Counted from the first letter of the stretch, positions 15,483 to 24,107 are shown. The stretch: 24,530 nucleotides of DNA from Pseudomonadota bacterium (GCA_021795795.1 JAJYPA010000062.1:1-24530), one strand, 5' to 3'. Numbers and translations: made by a program. The notes: a model not told the origin generated them from the letters alone.

Positions 15483-15629
15483 ACAAAGCCATGGATGGAA
15501 TCGGGCAGAGATTCTTTCAAGAAAAGTCTGTACAAACGCAGATATTCCCGTGCAGCTTCCTTAAAATAAGTATTTCAGCAGCTTTTTCCCCCGACCAATA
15601 CGAATCACTTACCCGACGCAATAATTAAC

Positions 15630-16001
15630 ATGATGACTTTATATGGAATTCCCCAATGCGACACCGTGAAGAAAGCCCGTGTCTGGCTGACCGATCACGG
15701 CGTGAATTACCAGTTCCATGATTACAAGTTGGCCGGTGTGCCAGAAGACCTGCTGGATCGCTGGCTGGGTGAGTTCGGGTGGGAAACGGTGATCAACCGT
15801 CGTGGCTCGAGCTGGCGCCGTTTGCCGGAAGCTGAACGTAACGCGATGACCACAGCCACTGCACGCGCAGCCGCTTTGAGCAATCCCAGCCTAATCAAAC
15901 GTCCGATTCTGGTGTCGGATCAATTCACCTTGATCGGTTTCGATCCCGAGCAATGGCAACACACCCTCACCCAAGCGACCATCAACAAGGTGCCATCATG
16001 A
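15630..16001 (+). CDS. ArsC/Spx-family thioredoxin-fold protein (YffB-like)
   Basis: This is a 123-residue member of the arsenate reductase-like (ArsC/Spx/MgsR) family. The N-terminal [17 protein letters not shown] holds the single conserved cysteine (Cys10). The segment [21 protein letters not shown] and the C-terminal [22 protein letters not shown] are typical of YffB proteins. YffB is usually encoded just before dapE, as in E. coli. Known YffB-like proteins do not reduce arsenate well, and a glutathione-dependent thiol role has been proposed, so the function is open. Two adjacent ATG codons (15630 and 15633) are possible starts; no strong ribosome binding site is seen. The stop overlaps the dapE start (ATGA). 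Confidence 0.9.
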   Translation: MMTLYGIPQCDTVKKARVWLTDHGVNYQFHDYKLAGVPEDLLDRWLGEFGWETVINRRGSSWRRLPEAERNAMTTATARAAALSNPSLIKRPILVSDQFTLIGFDPEQWQHTLTQATINKVPS

Positions 16002-17149
16002 ACGACGCGCCTCATCCCGACCCCACCATTGCCCTGGCGCAGGATCTGATCCGCCGCGCTTCGGTCACGCCGGAAGATGCGGGCTGTCAGCCGCTGTTGG
16101 CGGAGCGCCTGACGGCCGTGGGTTTTACGATCACGCCCTTGCCGTTCGGCGTGGTCGATAATCTCTGGGCCGTGCGTGGATCATCCGGCCCGTTGTTCTG
16201 TTTTGCCGGTCACACCGACGTGGTGCCGACAGGCGATACCTCGGCCTGGAGCCAGCCGCCGTTTGCCGCGAATATCGTCGATGACGTGCTGATCGGCCGC
16301 GGCAGTGCGGATATGAAAGGCTCGATCGCGGCAATGATCACGGCCATCGAGCGCTTTGTGCAGACGACGCCAGAACCGCCGTTTCGCATGGCCTTTTTGA
16401 TTACCAGCGATGAAGAAGGCGTGGCCGTCGATGGCACGGTCAAGGTCATCGAGTGGTTGAGCGAACGCGACGAGCAAATCGACTGGTGTCTGGTGGGCGA
16501 GCCCTCCAGCCGCGAGCGACTGGGCGATGAATACAAGATCGGTCGTCGCGGTTCGATCACGGGTAATCTAGTCATCCACGGCAAACAGGGCCACGTCGCC
16601 TACCCGCATCTGGCCGACAACCCCGTGCACCGTGCCGCGCCATTTCTGGCCGAACTCGCGGCCATCGAATGGGATCAGGGCAACGCACACTTCCCGCCGT
16701 CTACCCTGCAAATCGCCAATATCCATGCGGGGACGGGCGCAAACAACGTGATTCCTGGTCAATTGCAGGTGCAGTTCAATCTGCGCTTCAATACCGAAAG
16801 CACCGTGGAGAAAATTCAATCCCGTATCGAAGCGTTGCTGGAAAAACACCAACTACGACATACCTTGAACTGGTCGATTTCAGGTCAACCCTTCCTCACG
16901 AAACAGGGCACGTTCGTCCATGCCGTGGAAGCGGCTGTGGCCTCTGTGACCAGCGTCAAACCGTTGCCGTCCACGGCGGGCGGCACCTCCGATGGCCGGT
17001 TCATTGCCCCGACCGGTGCCGAGGTGATCGAACTCGGCCCATTGAACGCGACGATTCATCAGATCGACGAGCAGGTGCCTACGGCGCACCTAATCGACTT
17101 GTCGCGCATTTATGAGAACCTGCTCCACCAACTGGCAGCGGCGCAGTGA
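15998..17149 (+). CDS. dapE: Succinyl-diaminopimelate desuccinylase
   Basis: DapE is a zinc aminopeptidase-family (M20) enzyme that releases succinate from N-succinyl-LL-diaminopimelate in lysine and peptidoglycan precursor synthesis. It has 383 residues, the usual size. Metal and catalytic residues are visible: [10 protein letters not shown] with His72 and Asp74, [10 protein letters not shown] with Asp105, and [12 protein letters not shown] with Glu139/Glu140. The C-terminal NATIHQIDE supplies the last metal-binding His. The dimerisation domain lies between about residues 185 and 295. The chosen ATG overlaps the stop of the preceding gene and has AAGGTG 5 bases upstream; an in-frame extension to 15953 would only overlap that gene. 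Confidence 0.96.
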   Translation: MNDAPHPDPTIALAQDLIRRASVTPEDAGCQPLLAERLTAVGFTITPLPFGVVDNLWAVRGSSGPLFCFAGHTDVVPTGDTSAWSQPPFAANIVDDVLIGRGSADMKGSIAAMITAIERFVQTTPEPPFRMAFLITSDEEGVAVDGTVKVIEWLSERDEQIDWCLVGEPSSRERLGDEYKIGRRGSITGNLVIHGKQGHVAYPHLADNPVHRAAPFLAELAAIEWDQGNAHFPPSTLQIANIHAGTGANNVIPGQLQVQFNLRFNTESTVEKIQSRIEALLEKHQLRHTLNWSISGQPFLTKQGTFVHAVEAAVASVTSVKPLPSTAGGTSDGRFIAPTGAEVIELGPLNATIHQIDEQVPTAHLIDLSRIYENLLHQLAAAQ

Positions 17150-17177
17150 TTCTTACGCGCGCCGGTCACTGACTGCC

Positions 17178-18743
17178 ATGGGCTTACTGCGTTCCACCGC
17201 GCTGATCAGCAGCATGACGATGATTTCGCGTGTGCTCGGTTTCGTGCGCGACATGCTGCTGGCGCGCGTCTTTGGTGCCAGCCCGGCCACGGATGCGTTT
17301 TTCGTGGTGTTTAAGATCCCCAATTTCCTGCGTCGCCTGTTTGCCGAAGGCGCATTCCAGCAGGCGTTCGTGCCAGTGTTGTCGGAATATCGGGAGAAGA
17401 ACACCCGGGCGGAACTCAAGGATTTTATCGATCATATGTTCGGCACGCTGGCGGCGGTGTTGATCGTGGTCGTCGGCTTGGGCATCAGTGCCGCGCCGCT
17501 GGTCATTACTGTCTTTGCACCGGGCTTTTCGGATGATCCGGCGCAACGGGCGCTCGCGGCGCACATGCTCTGGATCACGTTCCCCTATCTGTTCTTCATC
17601 TCGCTGACGGCTTTTGCCGCCAGTACGCTCAATGCCTTCGGCCGATTCGGCATGCCTGCGCTGGCACCGATCTGGCTCAATATCTCGCTGATTGCCGCCA
17701 CCCTCGTTGCCGCGCCCTGGTTCAAGGAACCGGTGATGGCGCTGGCCTGGGGCGTGTTCTTTGCCGGTATTCTGCAGTTGTTCTTCCTGCTGCCTTTTCT
17801 AGCTCGACTGGGCTTGTTACCGCGCCCGCGATTCGGTCGACACGTGGGGGTGCGCAAAACCATCCGCCTGATGATCCCGGCGATGTTCGGTGCCTCGATC
17901 ACACAGATCAACCTGCTGGTCGATACCATCCTCGCCTCCATGCTGATGGTGGGTAGCGTGTCGTGGCTGTACTACAGCGATCGGCTGGTGGAATTGCCAC
18001 TGGGCGTGTTCGGCGTGGCGATTTCCACGGTGATTCTGCCCAAGCTCTCCCGCGCCTACAGCCGCACCGATCACGGTGATTTTTCCGGTACGCTCAACTG
18101 GGCGATCAAATTCACCGTGCTGCTGGGGCTGCCGATCTGCGCGGGGCTGGTGGTGCTGGCGCAACCGATGCTGGCAACCCTGTTCGAATACGGCTCGTTC
18201 AACGCGTTCGACACGCACATGGTTGCCCTGGCGATGTCCGCCTATGCGCTGGGTTTGCCCGCCTTTTTGCTGATCAAGATGTTCGCGCCGGGTTTCTATG
18301 CACGGCAAGACACCAAAACGCCGGTCAAGATCGGCATGGTCGCCGTGGCCGCCAATTTAATTTTCAAGGCGATCATTGTGTTGCCATGGATGTTCCTGTT
18401 CGGCGGTTATGCCGCCCATGCGGGCCTGGCGCTCACCACCGCGATGGCCGCCTGGCTCAATTTCGGCTTGCTGGCGTATTTCCTGAAAAAACGCGATGCC
18501 TGGAAACCCGATCCGGCCTTATGGTTATTCTTGCGCCAGGTGCTGGCCGCCACGCTCGTGATGGCGGCGGTCTTGCTCTGGCTGCGCCCCGACGCGGCGC
18601 AGTGGACGCACGCCCATGCGCTGACTCGAATCGTCTGGCTGTTTTTACTGATCGCGGGCGGCATGCTCGTGTACGCCGCCAGTGGGTGGTTGACGGGCTT
18701 GCATCCGCGTCGTGTCTGGCAGCATCTGAAAAATGCCAACTGA
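17178..18743 (+). CDS. murJ: Lipid II flippase MurJ
   Basis: MurJ moves lipid II across the inner membrane for peptidoglycan synthesis (MOP superfamily, about 14 helices). From the ATG at 17178 it has 521 residues and aligns with E. coli MurJ from the first residue. The essential charged residues are in place: Arg18 and Arg24 in the SRVLGFVRD segment, Asp39 in ATDAFF, and Arg52/Arg53 with Glu57 in NFLRRLFAEGAF. A further conserved stretch is YYSDRLVELPLGVFGVAIST. An upstream in-frame ATG at 17112 overlaps dapE and is not used by the family. No strong ribosome binding site precedes 17178. The gene starts 28 bases after dapE and its end overlaps the next gene by 11 bases, so the group is probably one operon. 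Confidence 0.95.
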   Translation: MGLLRSTALISSMTMISRVLGFVRDMLLARVFGASPATDAFFVVFKIPNFLRRLFAEGAFQQAFVPVLSEYREKNTRAELKDFIDHMFGTLAAVLIVVVGLGISAAPLVITVFAPGFSDDPAQRALAAHMLWITFPYLFFISLTAFAASTLNAFGRFGMPALAPIWLNISLIAATLVAAPWFKEPVMALAWGVFFAGILQLFFLLPFLARLGLLPRPRFGRHVGVRKTIRLMIPAMFGASITQINLLVDTILASMLMVGSVSWLYYSDRLVELPLGVFGVAISTVILPKLSRAYSRTDHGDFSGTLNWAIKFTVLLGLPICAGLVVLAQPMLATLFEYGSFNAFDTHMVALAMSAYALGLPAFLLIKMFAPGFYARQDTKTPVKIGMVAVAANLIFKAIIVLPWMFLFGGYAAHAGLALTTAMAAWLNFGLLAYFLKKRDAWKPDPALWLFLRQVLAATLVMAAVLLWLRPDAAQWTHAHALTRIVWLFLLIAGGMLVYAASGWLTGLHPRRVWQHLKNAN

Positions 18744-20382
18744 GCCATCCCATTCCTTAGTGTCGCCACTGGTTTTCATCGGTTACGGTGATATCGCCCG
18801 GCGTGTGGCCGAACGGCGTCCCGACCACCCGATCATCTCGCTCGCCCGCCATCTCGCCCCGCCGCCCGCCGGGCATCGAGCCGCATGGGCGGCACTGAAT
18901 TTTGATCTGGATCGGGACGAACCACCCGCAACGTTGCCGCCAAAGGCCATCTGGCTGTATTTCGCCCCGCCGCCCAATGATGGCGTTGTCGATACCCGTG
19001 TGGCCCGATGGTTGGCGGCCATCCCGCCCGCACAACATCCGCAAGGCGTGATCTACGCCAGCACCACCGGGGTGTATGGCGATCACCATGGGGAATGGAT
19101 CGACGAGCAGACACCGGCAAATCCCGCCCATGATCGAGGCCATCGCCGGCTGGACGCCGAAGCCCGCTTCGACGATTGGTGCCGTGCGCGATCCATCCCG
19201 TTGACCGTGTTGCGCATCACCGGCATCTACGCCTGTAATCGCCTGCCACTGGAGCGCATCCGCGCGGGTGTGCCGGTTGTGTGCCTGGATGAGTCACCCT
19301 GGTCCAATCGCATTCATGCCGACGATCTGGCCGATATCTGCACTCGCTTGATCGCCCGGCTGGAACAGGGCAAACCCGTTGCAGGGCTGTTCAACATCAG
19401 TGATAACAATCCTCGCCCGATGACGGAGCTGTTTCTCGCCACGGCGGCGCATTTCAAGTTGCCGCCGCCGCCGTGTCTGCCGCTGGCGGATGTGCTGGCG
19501 CAGTCCTCGCCGATGGCCCGAGAGTTCCTGAGCGAATCCAAACGGATCGACGCCAGTGCGATTCAACGCGAACTGGATTGGCGACCGCGTTACCCCAGCC
19601 TGGCGGCCGCTCTGGCCGATTGCCGGTCAGAGGACATGGCCGATGGACAGCCCCATCAGCTTGGCGCCTCGTCGCTGACGTACGGCGCTCCGCATCTTCA
19701 GCCCATTTCCTTCAATCCTTTCTGTTGTGAGTCGAGCATGACCCTGAACTTAACGCCCGTGCTGTTCGAACAGCTCGTCGATGGCCTCGTGGAACATGGT
19801 TGGTATCAATGGCCCCACGCCGTGACCGATTCGCTCTGCCAGGCCCTGCTGGATGAAGCCGAGTATCACGATACGCAAGGCCATCTGGAGCGCGCCGGTG
19901 TGGGGCGTGGGGCGATTCATCAAATCAATTCATCGATTCGCCGCGACGAGATCAAATGGCTCGACGGGCACACGGCGGCGCAGAAAGCCTATCTCGACCA
20001 GATGGCCGAGCTTCAGTTGCAACTCAATCGCAGCCTGTTTCTGGGCTTGTTCGAATACGAATGCCATTTCGCGCTCTATAAGGAAGGCGGCTTCTATAAA
20101 AAGCATCTCGACAGCTTCCGCGGGCGGGCAAGCCGGATGGTCACGACCGTACTGTATCTGAACCCGGACTGGCAGGCCGAGTGGGGCGGCGAGCTAGTGA
20201 TTTACAAGGAAGATTCCGATGAAAAGTTGGCGGTGATTACGCCGCAAATGGGCAAGCTCGTCGTCTTCATGAGTGAGCAGATACCCCACGAGGTGCTCCC
20301 CACCCATAAACCCCGCGCCAGCATTGCAGGCTGGTTCCGCTGCAACGCCAGCGTGATGGGGAAAATCGATCCGGCTAAATAA
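18733..20382 (+). CDS. Fusion protein: YeeZ-like SDR/epimerase domain plus 2-oxoglutarate/Fe(II) oxygenase
   Basis: This is a single 549-residue reading frame with two enzyme-like halves. Residues about 10-300 form an atypical extended SDR: GYGDIA nucleotide-binding turn (17-22), YASTTGVYGD (108-117), RITGIY (161-166) and RIHADDLADIC (193-203). The usual YxxxK lysine is replaced, as is common in YeeZ-like proteins. Residues about 336-549 form a prolyl-4-hydroxylase-like oxygenase. Iron ligands are His458 and Asp460 (KKHLD) and His519 (QIPHEV); Arg528 (KPRASIAG) should bind 2-oxoglutarate. The linker (about 301-335) is low in conservation and contains CCESS just before an internal Met336. That ATG (19738) could also start a separate oxygenase. 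The two domains are normally separate genes. The substrate is unknown. The start overlaps the murJ end by 11 bases. Confidence 0.85.
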   Translation: MPTEPSHSLVSPLVFIGYGDIARRVAERRPDHPIISLARHLAPPPAGHRAAWAALNFDLDRDEPPATLPPKAIWLYFAPPPNDGVVDTRVARWLAAIPPAQHPQGVIYASTTGVYGDHHGEWIDEQTPANPAHDRGHRRLDAEARFDDWCRARSIPLTVLRITGIYACNRLPLERIRAGVPVVCLDESPWSNRIHADDLADICTRLIARLEQGKPVAGLFNISDNNPRPMTELFLATAAHFKLPPPPCLPLADVLAQSSPMAREFLSESKRIDASAIQRELDWRPRYPSLAAALADCRSEDMADGQPHQLGASSLTYGAPHLQPISFNPFCCESSMTLNLTPVLFEQLVDGLVEHGWYQWPHAVTDSLCQALLDEAEYHDTQGHLERAGVGRGAIHQINSSIRRDEIKWLDGHTAAQKAYLDQMAELQLQLNRSLFLGLFEYECHFALYKEGGFYKKHLDSFRGRASRMVTTVLYLNPDWQAEWGGELVIYKEDSDEKLAVITPQMGKLVVFMSEQIPHEVLPTHKPRASIAGWFRCNASVMGKIDPAK

Positions 20383-20474
20383 ATCCCCCTCATTCCCCCT
20401 TTTTCAAAGGGGGGGCGCACTCGTACAAAAAAGCGCTGACGCTCCTTTTGAAAAAAAGAGGGCTGGGGGGATTT
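20381..20474. repeat. C-rich/T-rich inverted-repeat element between convergent genes
   Basis: The left arm (20381-20410, AAATCCCCC...CCCCCTTTTTCAAAGG) is an imperfect inverted copy of the right arm (20444-20474, CCTTTTGAAAAAAAG...GGGGGGATTT), about 30 bases each around a short core. It lies between convergent genes, and the left arm includes the stop codon of the fusion gene. It can fold into a long hairpin and may act as a bidirectional terminator. It looks like a miniature inverted-repeat element with no coding capacity. Confidence 0.6.
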
Positions 20475-20497
20475 GCCGAGTTAGACCCGATACTTGA

Positions 20498-20533
20498 GGG
20501 TACCTCGAAAAATCCCATGGAAGGGTTTTTCGA
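20498..20533. repeat. TCGAAAAA/TTTTTCGA palindrome
   Basis: TCGAAAAATCCC (20505-20516) pairs with GGGTTTTTCGA (20523-20533) with one bulge and an ATGGAA loop. It begins 21 bases past the stop of the minus-strand deacetylase gene (20555), so it could end that operon. On the minus strand it reads TTTTTCGAGGTACCC (20512-20498), nearly identical to sites at 2977-2991 and 6310-6324. Confidence 0.55.
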
Positions 20534-20554
20534 TTCCTTAAGTCCGGCAGGCTT

Positions 20555-21247
20555 CTAAACTGAGAAATGCCGCAGGCCGTGCCCATCGTGCTGCAAACGT
20601 TCGAGGATCGTGCCCAGATGGTGAGCGGTGACGGGACGGATGTCATGGAAAATAAGCAATGCAGGCTGTGTATCCGGCGTGTTCAGGATGTGGCGGATCT
20701 GCTGTTCGACGGCACGCAGTCCATTGCCGGGCGTCGCATCACCCACGGTCTGCCCGCCGACGATCCGGTAGCCGAGTTCGGTCGCGGCGGCGGTCATGGT
20801 CGGGGTGTGCAGCAGGTATGGGGCACGGAACAGTCGCGGGGCGGTTGCGGCATTCCAGCCGGCTGCCTCGGCGTGTGCTTCCCAGCCTTGGATTTCTTCG
20901 CGCACAGCATCCATATGGCGGTAGGCGGGCCAGCGCGCCCAGACGTGATGCACCGTGTGATTGCCGATGATATGACCCTCGGCCAACGCGCGTGCCACCA
21001 GTTCGGGGTGGCGGCGCATGCTGCCTTTGCGCCACCACAGTTCATATGGGGCGAAATAGCGTCGCCCGGCCAGAAAGCGCTCCGGCGCATCGCCGACCAT
21101 GAAAAACCCGGCGCGCAGCGGTTCGTCGTCCTCGCCGCGAAACCGGCTCAGCACATCCAGCACCGCATCGGTTTTCCCCGGCAACGGGCCATCATCAAAA
21201 CTCAGCATGAACGCACGGGGCGTGGGAGCGGGTTTTTGAGGTGTCAT
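20555..21247 (-). CDS. Polysaccharide deacetylase (NodB/CE4 family)
   Basis: This is a 230-residue metal-dependent deacetylase-fold protein. All five CE4 motifs can be found: SFDDGP (16-21; Asp18 base, Asp19 metal), HTVHH (97-101, metal His97 and His101), FRAPY (140-144), an aromatic/hydrophobic segment near 160-165, and LIFHDI (198-203, His201). It has no signal peptide or membrane helix, so it is predicted to be cytoplasmic, unlike most cell-wall deacetylases. An insertion of about 30 residues lies between motifs 1 and 2 (FAPYELWWRKGSM). The start overlaps the stop of the ketoreductase gene (ATGA), giving tight coupling to the KS/CLF/KR set. It may remove an acyl or acetyl group from a lipid or sugar intermediate of that pathway; the substrate is unknown. 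Confidence 0.88.
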   Translation of the reverse strand: MTPQKPAPTPRAFMLSFDDGPLPGKTDAVLDVLSRFRGEDDEPLRAGFFMVGDAPERFLAGRRYFAPYELWWRKGSMRRHPELVARALAEGHIIGNHTVHHVWARWPAYRHMDAVREEIQGWEAHAEAAGWNAATAPRLFRAPYLLHTPTMTAAATELGYRIVGGQTVGDATPGNGLRAVEQQIRHILNTPDTQPALLIFHDIRPVTAHHLGTILERLQHDGHGLRHFSV

Positions 21248-21966
21248 GCCATGCCGCCATTGATGCCAATGACCTGGCCGGTGATGTACGCGGCGCGATC
21301 AGAGGCAAGAAAAGCCACGAGATCGGCGACCTCAATCGGTTTGCCCGCCCGAGCCATTGGCACGAACTGGCGAATCTGCTCCGGCGTAAATGCCGATTCG
21401 ATCATGGGTGACTCGATGATGCCGGGGGCAATCGCATTGACAAGTACGCCCCGCGAGGCACATTCCTGTGCCAGTGCCTTGGTGGCGCCGATCAACCCAG
21501 CCTTGGCAGCGGCATAGTTTACCTGCCCGCGGTTGCCCATCACGCCTGCAATGGAGCTGATGTTGATGATGCGGCCCCACCGGGTGCGGATCATCGGCAG
21601 CAATAGGGGGTGGGTGACGTGATAAAACCCGTTGAGCGAAATATCGACGACGCGATGCCAACGCTCGGCGGACATGCCCGCGAGCGGCGCATCGTCGTGG
21701 ATGCCCGCGTTGTTCACGAGGACCTGAATGGGGTGATCGTCGTCCATCAGTTCGGCGATGGCCCGATCGGTCGCGGCAAAGTCGGAAAGATCGAAACAGA
21801 CGGCGCGCGCCGTTCCCCCCGCTGCCTGAATGCGCGCCACGACGGCTTCGGCCCGGGCGATGCCGCTGTTGGCATGCACCAGAACCTCAAGCCCTTCGGC
21901 GGCAAGGCGTTCACAAATGGCCGCACCGATGGCACCGCTACCGCCGGTGACCAGAGCGCGTTTCAT
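21244..21966 (-). CDS. 3-oxoacyl-ACP reductase (FabG/ApeQ-like SDR)
   Basis: This is a 240-residue NADPH-dependent classical SDR that reduces beta-ketoacyl-ACP. The cofactor motif is TGGSGAIG (7-14), NNAG is at 85-88, and the catalytic residues are Ser138, Tyr151 and Lys155 (NISSIAG, YAAAK). The C-terminus ITGQVIGINGGMA is typical of FabG. It overlaps by four bases both the chain-length factor upstream and the deacetylase downstream. Its place directly after a KS and a KS-like partner matches the ketoreductase of aryl-polyene/xanthomonadin clusters rather than a housekeeping fabG. Confidence 0.92.
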   Translation of the reverse strand: MKRALVTGGSGAIGAAICERLAAEGLEVLVHANSGIARAEAVVARIQAAGGTARAVCFDLSDFAATDRAIAELMDDDHPIQVLVNNAGIHDDAPLAGMSAERWHRVVDISLNGFYHVTHPLLLPMIRTRWGRIINISSIAGVMGNRGQVNYAAAKAGLIGATKALAQECASRGVLVNAIAPGIIESPMIESAFTPEQIRQFVPMARAGKPIEVADLVAFLASDRAAYITGQVIGINGGMA

Positions 21967-22847
21967 GATGCATTCCTCATGCTATCGACGGCGTCCGTGA
22001 TGGCAGTGACATCCAGCGTCAGCACACGTGGCGCGACGTAATCGAGCGTGACAGTGTGCGTTATGTTCGTAGCTTCGTTCCGCTCGATTGCCAGCGCAGC
22101 CAGCAGGGGCAAGGTGCGCGCGGCGGCGACACCGGTGCGCAGGGCTTCCAGTGCCGGATCGGACAGCGTATCAACGGGTGACTCGCTGGCTGCCGTGAGT
22201 GAGAGCGCGAGCTGGGCAACGCTGTGTTCGGTTCGCTCTGGCCGAAGCAGAAAACTCATGCCGAATAAGGTTGCGATCGGTTCGGCGGCATCGAGCGGCG
22301 GCGGGAAGGGGATATCGTAAATCACCAGCAGCACGGGTATCTGTTCGCTCACGACCTGAATGGCCGCCTCAAGTAAGCCGGCGCTCGCAGTCAGGTTATG
22401 CAGGGCCACCGCCGTGGTGGGTTGGCGATTGCTCTGGGCGATGGTCCAGTAGCCGGAAGCGGCGTTATGCACGGAATTGTGAAAACGCATCGGCGAAATA
22501 AGTCGGTCATCGGTGGCGAGCGCGGCGCAGATATCCGTCAGCACGTTGGTATCTCCGCTGGTGGAAGCGAACACGGCGGCGGGTTGCGCCGGATCGATCC
22601 GGGCGGCGTGCACGGCCTGTGCGGCCAGATCGACGGCGAGTTTCACCGACTTCCCCGCGCGGCGGCGTTCGGTGCCGGGCAGATCAGCAACGTTGAATGG
22701 CGGTACATCGGCGTCGAGGTCGAACGCTGCGCTGCCGTTCAGCACGGCACGGGCCTGCGACCAGTCGGCGATGCCGGGGCCGAATACGCCGATGCCGTCG
22801 AGATAAACCGGCTTGAGTGAAGAAATCGCGTCGGACGGGTGGTTCAT
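21963..22847 (-). CDS. Ketosynthase-like chain-length factor (beta-ketoacyl synthase N-terminal domain 2 family)
   Basis: This 294-residue protein resembles the N-terminal half of a ketosynthase. Recognisable parts are LDGIGVFGPG (16-25), AVFASTSGDTN (91-101) and SPMRFHNSVHNAASGYW (118-134). Where a ketosynthase has its active-site Cys the sequence reads ALHNLTASAGLLEAA, with no Cys, so it should not condense by itself. Such proteins pair with a true KS and set chain length in aryl-polyene systems (ApeC-like). It follows the active KS with an ATGA overlap and overlaps the ketoreductase the same way. The exact Ape name is inferred from family and position. Confidence 0.82.
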   Translation of the reverse strand: MNHPSDAISSLKPVYLDGIGVFGPGIADWSQARAVLNGSAAFDLDADVPPFNVADLPGTERRRAGKSVKLAVDLAAQAVHAARIDPAQPAAVFASTSGDTNVLTDICAALATDDRLISPMRFHNSVHNAASGYWTIAQSNRQPTTAVALHNLTASAGLLEAAIQVVSEQIPVLLVIYDIPFPPPLDAAEPIATLFGMSFLLRPERTEHSVAQLALSLTAASESPVDTLSDPALEALRTGVAAARTLPLLAALAIERNEATNITHTVTLDYVAPRVLTLDVTAITDAVDSMRNAS

Positions 22848-24091
22848 GTGTCGAGTTGCCCCATGATCAGGCTGGCATTGTTGCCGCCAAAGCCGAATGA
22901 ATTGCTCAACACGCGGCGCACCGGACGGGTTTCGTTGTCGAGCACGATGTGGCTGGTGAATTCAGGATCGACCTGCCGGGTGTGCAGGCTGCCGGGAATC
23001 AGGCCATGTTCGATGCACAGCAACCCGATGATCGCCTCGGTAATGCCGGCCGCGCCCAGCGTGTGGCCCGTCCAGCCTTTGGTGGAACTGCACGGCACAT
23101 CGCTGCCGAACAGGCGGCTGACGGCTTTGTCCTCGGCGCTGTCGTTGGTGCGCGAAGCCGTGCCGTGCAGGTTGATGTAGTCGATGTCGCGGGCGGCGAG
23201 ACCCGCGCGGTCGAGCGCACGCTGCATCGCCAGTTCCGCGCCCAGCCCTTCGGGATGGGGCGTGGACATGTGATGCGCGTCCACGCTTTCGCCGTAACCG
23301 AGCAAGCCTAACGCCGCTTCGGGTGCCTGTGGCCGTCGCTCCAGCAATGCGAATCCGGCGGACTCGCCAATCGAAATACCGCCACGATGAGTGTCCGCCG
23401 GGCGGCAGGGCTCGTTGGCGACGAGTTCGAGCGAGGAAAATCCATAGAGCGTCGTCAGGCACAGGCTGTCCACGCCGCCGGCGATCACGGCATCGCACAG
23501 GCCCGATTGCAGCATCCGCCAACCGCTGGCAAACACCTTGGCGCTGGAGGAGCAGGCCGTCGAAATCGAGAGCACGGGGCCGGTCAGCTCAAAATATTGG
23601 CGAACGAATTCGGGCGCGGACGATAGCTCATGCGTTTCGCGGTAATGCAGCGGCGAAGGCAGCGCACCGGTGTCCGGATCGCGTTCGCGAAACGCCAGTT
23701 CGGTATGCAGGATGCCCGATGTGCTGGTGCCGACAATCACGGCCACGCGATCCGCGCCATAACGGGCCTTGGCCGCCTGCACCGCCTGCTCGAACCCATC
23801 TTGGCGCAATGCGGCTTGTGCCAGGCGATTGTTGCGGCAATCGAAGGCGCTGAGGTGATCAACAACGGGCAGGTTTTCCAGATCGTTCACGCGACCGATA
23901 TAGGTGTCGAGGGCGATGTCGAGAAAATCACAGGGCTTCAGGCCGCTGCGTCGTTCCTGCAATGCCGTGAGCGTTGCGGCCTTGCCGAATCCGAGCGCAT
24001 TACTCAGGGTAAAGTGGCTAATGGCCAGCGGGCTCATGGCTGGCGATTTGGTGCCAGATGGCGGTGTGATTGGCAAGAGGGATTCAGACAT
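22844..24091 (-). CDS. Beta-ketoacyl-ACP synthase (KAS II-like, aryl-polyene type)
   Basis: This is a 415-residue condensing enzyme with a thiolase fold. The full catalytic set is present: Cys180 (SISTACSSSAK), His309 (INLHGTASRTND), Lys338 (STKGWTGH) and His343 (GHTLGAAG). The C-terminus SNSFGFGGNNASLI is typical. It should extend an ACP-bound chain with malonyl-ACP. The first ATG is used, though only weak ribosome binding sequence precedes it; a Met at residue 19 is an alternative start. It lies 16 bases after the PAP2 gene and overlaps the cysteine-less partner by four bases, forming a KS/CLF pair as in aryl-polyene clusters. Confidence 0.93.
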   Translation of the reverse strand: MSESLLPITPPSGTKSPAMSPLAISHFTLSNALGFGKAATLTALQERRSGLKPCDFLDIALDTYIGRVNDLENLPVVDHLSAFDCRNNRLAQAALRQDGFEQAVQAAKARYGADRVAVIVGTSTSGILHTELAFRERDPDTGALPSPLHYRETHELSSAPEFVRQYFELTGPVLSISTACSSSAKVFASGWRMLQSGLCDAVIAGGVDSLCLTTLYGFSSLELVANEPCRPADTHRGGISIGESAGFALLERRPQAPEAALGLLGYGESVDAHHMSTPHPEGLGAELAMQRALDRAGLAARDIDYINLHGTASRTNDSAEDKAVSRLFGSDVPCSSTKGWTGHTLGAAGITEAIIGLLCIEHGLIPGSLHTRQVDPEFTSHIVLDNETRPVRRVLSNSFGFGGNNASLIMGQLDT

Positions 24092-24107
24092 GAAAAAGCA
24101 TCGGTCG

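Larger units (their letters stand above)
15316..15566. mobile_element. MITE-like element with TTTTAAGGAAG terminal inverted repeats
   Basis: A 251-base non-coding segment is bounded by perfect 11-base inverted termini, TTTTAAGGAAG (15316-15326) and CTTCCTTAAAA (15556-15566). The similarity extends to CTGCAC with a 2-base indel. Inside are three strong hairpins (15322-15349, 15354-15371, 15445-15482). Near the right end, TCTGTACAAACGCAGA is a diverged copy of the left TCTGCACAAATGCAGA. No transposase or clear target-site duplication is visible. It resembles a non-autonomous palindromic element inserted between the regulator and the next gene. Confidence 0.55.

Noticed and set aside
15316..15566. 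CRISPR-like repeats in the hairpin-rich gap
   Set aside because: The units are inverted, unequal and not regularly spaced, and no cas gene is present, so this is not a CRISPR array.
20567..21517. Long plus-strand open frame (316 codons) opposite the deacetylase and ketoreductase
   Set aside because: It is an antisense shadow of two genes with clear catalytic motifs; the translation has no recognisable domain.
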